From contig MKSV01000003.1 in NCBI GenBank assembly GCA_001897435.1, positions 557,393-621,392 on the forward strand: a stretch of DNA of 64,000 bases, in the 5' to 3' direction. Positions within the stretch are counted from its first letter, which is position 1, and each line of letters opens with the position of its first letter. The DNA comes from Acidobacteriales bacterium 59-55. GTDB taxonomy: Bacteria > Acidobacteriota > Terriglobia > Terriglobales > Acidobacteriaceae. The notes beneath the pieces are model-generated. The model was not told the origin of the DNA. It did not search any database and worked only from the letters and a program-made list of their open reading frames with translations. Shown here in pieces: positions 59,130 through 64,000 of this stretch. Both the position numbers and the translations under genes were made by a program.

Positions 59130-61169
59130 TCAGGCCCGCTCCTCTTTCACCGGCATCAACTGACGGACTTCCGCGATGACCTTATCGACCGTCGGCAGAA
59201 GCGCGCGCTGCAGAATCGGGGCAGCCGGCATTCTTACGTCCGGAGTTGCGAGTCGAACCGCGCTGATAGGAGGATCGCCGTCAAATAATTCATGCAGTCT
59301 CGCGATGATCTCGGCGCCGAAACCTCCCGTTTGATTTGCCTCGTGCAACACAAGCACTCTTCCTCCCGCACTTTTGACGGCCGCGCGCAATCCCCTGGTG
59401 TCGAGCGGGCAGAGCCAGCGCAGATCGAGCACGCCAACATCCAGGTCCTCCTCGGAAAGCTTTGCCGCCGCTTCCAAAGCAACGGAAAGCATAGTGCCCC
59501 AGGTGATAATCATCGCGTCCCGACCGGGCTTGTGCAGCCGGGACTTGCCGATAGGCTCTATCTCGTCGGTGTACCGAACAGCTCCGGTCGTCTGATAGAG
59601 CGCCCTCGATTCAAATACGATACATGGGTCCGGCGTCGCAGTCGCGGTGCGCAAAATGTCGTAGGCATCCTGCGGTGTCGATGGGATCGCGATCCTCAGG
59701 CCGGGAATATGCGCGAGCAGCGCTTCGAGGCTCTGGGAGTGCTGTGCGCACGATCCGGGCGTCGCCCCCTGCTGCGTGCGAACGACCATGGGAGCGCACG
59801 ACCGCCCCCCGGTAATGTAGCGAACATTGGCAGCCTGATTGATGATCTGATCGAGAGCGACCAGCATGAAGTCGGCCCACATGATCTCGACGATCGGCTT
59901 CATCCCCATCACGGCCGCGCCTACCGCGGAGCCGAGAATGGCGCTCTCCGAGATCGGCGTATCGAAGACACGTTCCGCGCCGTAGATCTTTTGGAGACCT
60001 CGCGAAGCACCGAAGATGCCTCCGGCAAACCCGACGTCCTCGCCATAGAGCAGTACCTCCGGACGCGCTGCCAGCTCCCGCGACAAGGCTTCGTTGATCG
60101 CCTGTATATAGCTGCTTGTCTTTTCTTCGACGCCTTTCGTTTTACCGCCAGGACTCATCTGCGCGTCCAGCGCGGCCCATACATGCTTGGCCGCGTTGGC
60201 TGGATCGGGAGCCGGAGAGTCGAGCACCTTGGCCTGAGCCTCATCCATCTCCGCCTTCACGCTCGCCGCCAATTCATTCAACTCTTCCCGGCTTGCCAGC
60301 CCCGCGGCAATCATCTTCTCGGAGAAGGTCAGCAGAGGATCGCGGGCCCGCGCCTCCTCACGATCTTCCTTCGGGCGGTAATGTTCGATATCCCGGTTGT
60401 AGTGGCCCCACAACCTTGGCACGCGGCACTCGATCAGGACCGGGCCGTTGCCTTGCCGGGCGCGATCTGCCGCCTGCCGCACGGTATCGCGCACGATCAG
60501 CGGATCGGTGCCGTCGATGGTCACGCCCTGCATGCCATAGCCGTTTGCCCGCTGAGCGACTCTGTCGATCTTGAACGTCTGCGAGGAGGGTGTCAGCTCC
60601 GACCAGCGATTATTCTCGCAGACGATCAGGACCGGCAAGCTCCGTGCCGCGGCAAAGGCCAGCCCTTCATGCGTCGATCCCTGGTTGAACGCTCCCTCGC
60701 CCAGCGACACGATTACAACTTGGCCATTGTCATGTGCCAGATTCGCCATCGCCACTCCACAGGCGATAGGAAGGCCGGCCCCGACGATGGAGTTCTCTCC
60801 CACAAAGCGCCGTTCCGGCGCCATCATGTACGCCGAGCCGCCACGGCCGCCGTTGATGCCGATACTCTTGTGGCATATCTCTCCCAGAACTTCGACAACC
60901 GACAGGCCCGAGGCCAGCGCCCATCCATGCCCGCGATAGGTTGCGATGACCTGGTCGTTCTTGCCAAGAGCCGCGAGAGCCCCAACCGGAACCGCCTCCT
61001 GACCGGCGCAAAGGTGTACCGAACCGACAATCTGCGGCGGGATTGCCGTGCTTAAATCCAGTGATCTCTGTTCGAGTTCCCTGATGAGGAGCATCTCCCT
61101 CATCAGCGCAATACAGGCAGAGCGATCGCCATTTTTAATAGCGGAGGTGCCCGATGCAGAAGCAGTCAT
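59130..61169 (-). CDS. Fused alpha/beta E1 subunit of a TPP-dependent 2-oxoacid (or acetoin) dehydrogenase
   Basis: 679 residues, with AAGGA six bases before the ATG. Residues about 15-335 are the E1-alpha part with the TPP motif GEGAFNQG (157-164) running to ENN at 185-187; the usual GDG is GEG here. About 350-679 are the E1-beta part (LLYGEDVGFAGGIFGASRGLQKIYG, DTPISESAILGSAVGAA, PIVEIMWADFMLVALDQIINQAA). It decarboxylates a 2-oxoacid or cleaves a diketone and passes the unit to lipoyl-E2, but no E2 or E3 gene is in the window. First complete gene after the truncated receptor in the operon. Confidence 0.92.
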   Translation of the reverse strand: MTASASGTSAIKNGDRSACIALMREMLLIRELEQRSLDLSTAIPPQIVGSVHLCAGQEAVPVGALAALGKNDQVIATYRGHGWALASGLSVVEVLGEICHKSIGINGGRGGSAYMMAPERRFVGENSIVGAGLPIACGVAMANLAHDNGQVVIVSLGEGAFNQGSTHEGLAFAAARSLPVLIVCENNRWSELTPSSQTFKIDRVAQRANGYGMQGVTIDGTDPLIVRDTVRQAADRARQGNGPVLIECRVPRLWGHYNRDIEHYRPKEDREEARARDPLLTFSEKMIAAGLASREELNELAASVKAEMDEAQAKVLDSPAPDPANAAKHVWAALDAQMSPGGKTKGVEEKTSSYIQAINEALSRELAARPEVLLYGEDVGFAGGIFGASRGLQKIYGAERVFDTPISESAILGSAVGAAVMGMKPIVEIMWADFMLVALDQIINQAANVRYITGGRSCAPMVVRTQQGATPGSCAQHSQSLEALLAHIPGLRIAIPSTPQDAYDILRTATATPDPCIVFESRALYQTTGAVRYTDEIEPIGKSRLHKPGRDAMIITWGTMLSVALEAAAKLSEEDLDVGVLDLRWLCPLDTRGLRAAVKSAGGRVLVLHEANQTGGFGAEIIARLHELFDGDPPISAVRLATPDVRMPAAPILQRALLPTVDKVIAEVRQLMPVKEERA

Positions 61170-61274
61170 TGCTCATCCTTCATAAATGTCACTACGTCGC
61201 GATAAAAGATAGATCCGCAATTCACCAAAGCTAGCGGTTGCAAATGATGCCTGCGATCCGAGACAGGGAAGAAT

Positions 61275-61307
61275 GCCTTGCCGCACGGTGTGAATGTGCG
61301 GCAAGGC
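61275..61307 (-). promoter_or_regulatory. Perfect 12-bp hairpin after the receptor-3 stop
   Basis: GCCTTGCCGCAC (61275-61286) and GTGCGGCAAGGC (61296-61307) with a 9-base loop, six bases after the receptor stop. It is followed by ATTCTTCCC on the minus strand, a poor U-tract. It may partly terminate or protect the receptor mRNA before the E1 gene. Confidence 0.7.
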
Positions 61308-61313
61308 AAACGG

Positions 61314-64000
61314 TTAGAAGCTGGCCCTCAGGCCGAATTGCATCTGCCTGGGAGTCGATCCCGAAGCAAGTCCGTTGATTACGCCAAAGCCGTTTGCTCC
61401 ATAGGTCGTTCCCGGCAGGCCGTAGTTTTGAATGTTGAAGACATTGAAGAACTCCGCCCGGAATTGAAGCGTGGCCTTCTCGGCGAAGCTGACTCCCTTC
61501 ATCAGAGAGAAGTCGACATTGTCAAAGGGCATTCCCGTAATGATTCCGCGTCCGGAATTACCCCACACATTCTTGATGGACTCAAAGGCATCGGTGTTGA
61601 ATGCCTCTTTGAAGGTGGGGTGAGCGACCTTGACCTTCGCCCCTGCTTTAACGCTCGCTCTCGCGTACTTCTGTGTGCCGGTGTTACCGATGTTGGCAGG
61701 ATCGGTAGCGTTATCGGGGAAGGAGAGCGGAGGGCCGGAGTGAGCCGAAAGGCTCGTGTTCGCCTGCCAGCCGCCAGCCAGATAGGAGGCAAAGCCATGA
61801 TTGAGAAATGGCTTGCCCTTTCCGAAAGGCAACTCGTACAAGGCCCAGCCATAGACGATGTGAGCAATGCTATTCGCCGAGAGACCGTAGTTCTGGCTCA
61901 GGTCGTAGTAGTTCTGCACCTGCGAGCCGCCGGCCGGACCGTTCTCCGTGTTGTACATACCGCTGGCTCCGTTGTCGAGCGACTTGGACCAGGTGTACCC
62001 GGCGCCCAGCGCGAAGCCGTTGCTCATACGCTTCTCGATCTTCGCCTGCAGCGAGTTGTAGTTCGCCGTGCCGCGGTCGGTGATCATGATCTGCGAGCCT
62101 GCCCACGGGAATGGCCTGTGAACGCCGGCATCACCGGGCACAGCCGAGTTGTTCGAAAGGCCGGTCAGGGGCAACCGTCCGTTGACGCTTCCCACATACG
62201 CGATGGAGCCCACCAGGTTCGAGCGCATCTCCTTCTGGACCTCGACGTTCCACTGATGAGAGTAGTGATTCTTCATGTGCGGGTCGTAGTACCACCCGGA
62301 TTGATGGAAGGGCTCTGCAAGCGCAGGCAGCGCATCCGTGTTGCTCAGCGTCGGTGTAATCTGCGCCATCGTCTGCAAGGGCAGATTCGGATTGTTGAAG
62401 ACGATAGGAAGAGAGGCATTGGATGGCCATGCCAACAGCCGGTCGCGGACGGTTTGGATCGCGCCCTGCAGGTTGTCATAGACCATGCCATAGCCCGCTC
62501 TCAAAACCGTGGTCGAATCCACCTTGTAGGCCACTCCGAACCTGGGTCCGAAGTCCGTATAGACTCCGTCGGGACCGAGGTTGGGATTTGCCGCCGGAAC
62601 TACGTGAGCCGCAAGAAGCGCATCGTTCTCAGGCGTGGTGTGGGGGATGCAAGGCGCAAAGATCCCCTTCGACACATCGCAGGGCGGCGGCAGCTTTCCG
62701 CCGGACACGATCCAGTTGCCCGTGTTGGGGTCCATCATGGCTGCGTTTCCGATCAGCAGGCGAGGCGACGATTCGCCGTCCCAGCGCAGACCGGCGTTGA
62801 TGGTCAGGCGCGGGGTTACCTTCCAGGAGTCTTGGATATAGGCCGCGCTCGAGTAGACGCGCACGGCGTTATTCGGCTTCTGAAAACGCCCGTTGTGAGG
62901 CACTCCCAGAAGAGCCGAGGCGGCAGAAATACCGGTGGTGCTGGTATTCTGCGGGTCCGCCGTCTCCACCGCATCGAAGGTAAAGCTCGCGCCGCCAAAC
63001 TGGTTTCCGGACTGCCCCTGCGTCATCTCCGGAATGATCTGCTGGAATCCAAACCGTATCTGGTGGTTGCCGCGAATCCACGTGATGTTCGCAGCATAGT
63101 TGAATGCGTGAGTGGTCGATCCGGCTGGGCCGCTTCCGCCTACTCCCGAATACCCGCCGTTGAGCCCAAAGCTCGTATGGCCATAGACCGACTCCACCCC
63201 GGGATAGCCGGAGGGCGCCGTGACGCCGATCGGCTTCGTCTCGGTCACCGCATTGAACCTGCCGCCATAGCCGACCCTGGCGTCCAGAATCAGAGTTGGC
63301 GAGAAGACATGCGTATAACCGCCTCCGTAGTTTCTGTTTGATGTCGAGCCGAAGTTTGCGAGATGGAATTTGCTGGGGGTTAGATTGGCACCGGACAGAA
63401 GACTGTAGCGGAACCACAGCATGTTCTTCGAGCCGAAGTTCTGATCGATGCGCCCGTTGTACTGGTTGGCGTTATCCGTGCCGACCGCATTGAGGAGCGT
63501 ATTCGGCCCTCCCGGCGTCGTCGGAGTGAAGTTGGGCGTGTCGCCGTAATTTTTGAGAAAGGCCTGGGCGATCGGATCGATACGGCTTGCCGGGACGTGG
63601 TGGCCATCGCCCAGAAGCTGCCGGGTGTAGACCGTCGTGCCCGTGGTCGTAAAGGGGTCATAGAGGAGCGGCACAATCTTCTGCTTTGTGACCGGGTCCG
63701 TGGTGAGAACGGACGAATTGGTAAAGTCGCCGTCCAACTCTGCCGCCGTAGGCGAGACATACGTGGCACCCGCGGCCTTCGAGTATCTCCAGCCCTCATA
63801 GGCAAAGAAGAAGAAGGTCTTGTTCGTCCCGTTGTAGAGCTTGGGAATGATGACCGGGCCGCCGATGGTTCCGCCAAACTCGTTCTGACGGAAGGACGCG
63901 GGCGGTATCGGCTTATTGCCCTTGAAGTCCGTAAAAGGGTTGCGAGAGTCGAAGGCGTTGTTGCGCAGATACTCCCAGATGACCCCGTGATACTTGTTTG
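61314..64000 (-). CDS. TonB-dependent outer-membrane receptor, Oar-like (receptor 3, 5' end outside window)
   Basis: About 895 residues are visible; the frame is open to the right edge, so the signal peptide, regulatory-like domain and part of the plug are missing. The visible start (NKYHGVIWEYLRNNAFDSRNPF, then PASFRQNEFGGTIGGPVIIPKLYNGTNKTFFFFAYEGWRYS) is the conserved plug/barrel junction of this family. The barrel ends MQFGLRASF with the terminal aromatic. An internal Met at 63737 is not the real start. It probably imports the compound processed by the downstream island genes, the first of which (E1) starts 144 bases on. Confidence 0.92.
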   Translation of the reverse strand, partial: NKYHGVIWEYLRNNAFDSRNPFTDFKGNKPIPPASFRQNEFGGTIGGPVIIPKLYNGTNKTFFFFAYEGWRYSKAAGATYVSPTAAELDGDFTNSSVLTTDPVTKQKIVPLLYDPFTTTGTTVYTRQLLGDGHHVPASRIDPIAQAFLKNYGDTPNFTPTTPGGPNTLLNAVGTDNANQYNGRIDQNFGSKNMLWFRYSLLSGANLTPSKFHLANFGSTSNRNYGGGYTHVFSPTLILDARVGYGGRFNAVTETKPIGVTAPSGYPGVESVYGHTSFGLNGGYSGVGGSGPAGSTTHAFNYAANITWIRGNHQIRFGFQQIIPEMTQGQSGNQFGGASFTFDAVETADPQNTSTTGISAASALLGVPHNGRFQKPNNAVRVYSSAAYIQDSWKVTPRLTINAGLRWDGESSPRLLIGNAAMMDPNTGNWIVSGGKLPPPCDVSKGIFAPCIPHTTPENDALLAAHVVPAANPNLGPDGVYTDFGPRFGVAYKVDSTTVLRAGYGMVYDNLQGAIQTVRDRLLAWPSNASLPIVFNNPNLPLQTMAQITPTLSNTDALPALAEPFHQSGWYYDPHMKNHYSHQWNVEVQKEMRSNLVGSIAYVGSVNGRLPLTGLSNNSAVPGDAGVHRPFPWAGSQIMITDRGTANYNSLQAKIEKRMSNGFALGAGYTWSKSLDNGASGMYNTENGPAGGSQVQNYYDLSQNYGLSANSIAHIVYGWALYELPFGKGKPFLNHGFASYLAGGWQANTSLSAHSGPPLSFPDNATDPANIGNTGTQKYARASVKAGAKVKVAHPTFKEAFNTDAFESIKNVWGNSGRGIITGMPFDNVDFSLMKGVSFAEKATLQFRAEFFNVFNIQNYGLPGTTYGANGFGVINGLASGSTPRQMQFGLRASF

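Noticed and set aside
61278..63341. 687-codon plus-strand frame opposite receptor 3
   Set aside because: Antisense shadow without recognisable domains.
1..64000. tRNA, rRNA, CRISPR array, prophage or insertion-sequence transposase
   Set aside because: Looked for by eye on both strands; no cloverleaf with a GTTCGANNC arm, no regularly spaced direct repeats and no transposase or integrase motif were found.

Overview
The window is high-GC chromosomal DNA that reads like a member of the Acidobacteriota, most likely order Terriglobales (relatives of Granulicella, Edaphobacter and Terriglobus). The main reasons are three very large Oar-type TonB-dependent receptors with an N-terminal carboxypeptidase-regulatory-like domain, secreted TldD/TldE-like proteins, DUF4142 and HEAT-repeat envelope proteins, many Tat-exported sugar enzymes and a dense set of intergenic hairpin repeats. 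The taxonomic call is inference. I saw no tRNA, rRNA, CRISPR array, phage or insertion sequence.

Layout. 1-5.1 kb: the tail of a GH76 hydrolase, a translationally coupled secreted TldE/TldD-like pair, a DUF4142 protein and a cupredoxin. 5.3-8.9 kb: ECF sigma factor, anti-sigma factor and two HEAT-repeat exported proteins. 9-13 kb: Ste24-type protease, HIT protein, a secreted hypothetical and a disordered/pseudo-receiver protein. 13.3-15.5 kb: divergent mntH and mntR with two operator-like boxes between them. 15.6-23 kb: purD, DinB-like protein, a small Cys/His protein, an exported VOC protein, then purL-purF. 23-28 kb: DUF5996, an AT-richer patch with a possible tiny membrane protein, dut, GT2, a methyltransferase, and rplU-rpmA with a promoter and terminator.

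28-46 kb is carbohydrate and DNA-repair territory: an IclR regulator, a TonB receptor plus heparinase II/III-like lyase next to a LacI regulator, a GH36-like hydrolase plus a PhyH oxygenase, an Ada-AlkA fusion with a separate ogt, and a sorbosone-dehydrogenase-like protein followed by a second TonB receptor.

46-64 kb is a catabolic island. A divergent enolase-superfamily gene and VOC-SDR pair share an AT-rich control region; an IclR regulator and an SDR follow; then a long minus-strand run contains a truncated TonB receptor, a fused TPP-dependent E1, two muconolactone-isomerase-like proteins, two SDRs, a cyclase-family hydrolase, a Tat-exported TIM-barrel protein, a PQQ dehydrogenase with an inserted cytochrome c domain and a TIM-barrel/ThuA fusion, closed by a terminator. 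Uptake, periplasmic oxidation and cytoplasmic processing of one unknown substrate is the simplest reading, but the substrate cannot be read from the sequence.

Non-coding structure is a theme: two-hairpin REP-like units with changed stems but kept tetraloops, two other inverted-repeat elements, and perfect 12-14 bp hairpins only 5-12 nt after the stops of two TonB receptors and the PQQ dehydrogenase.
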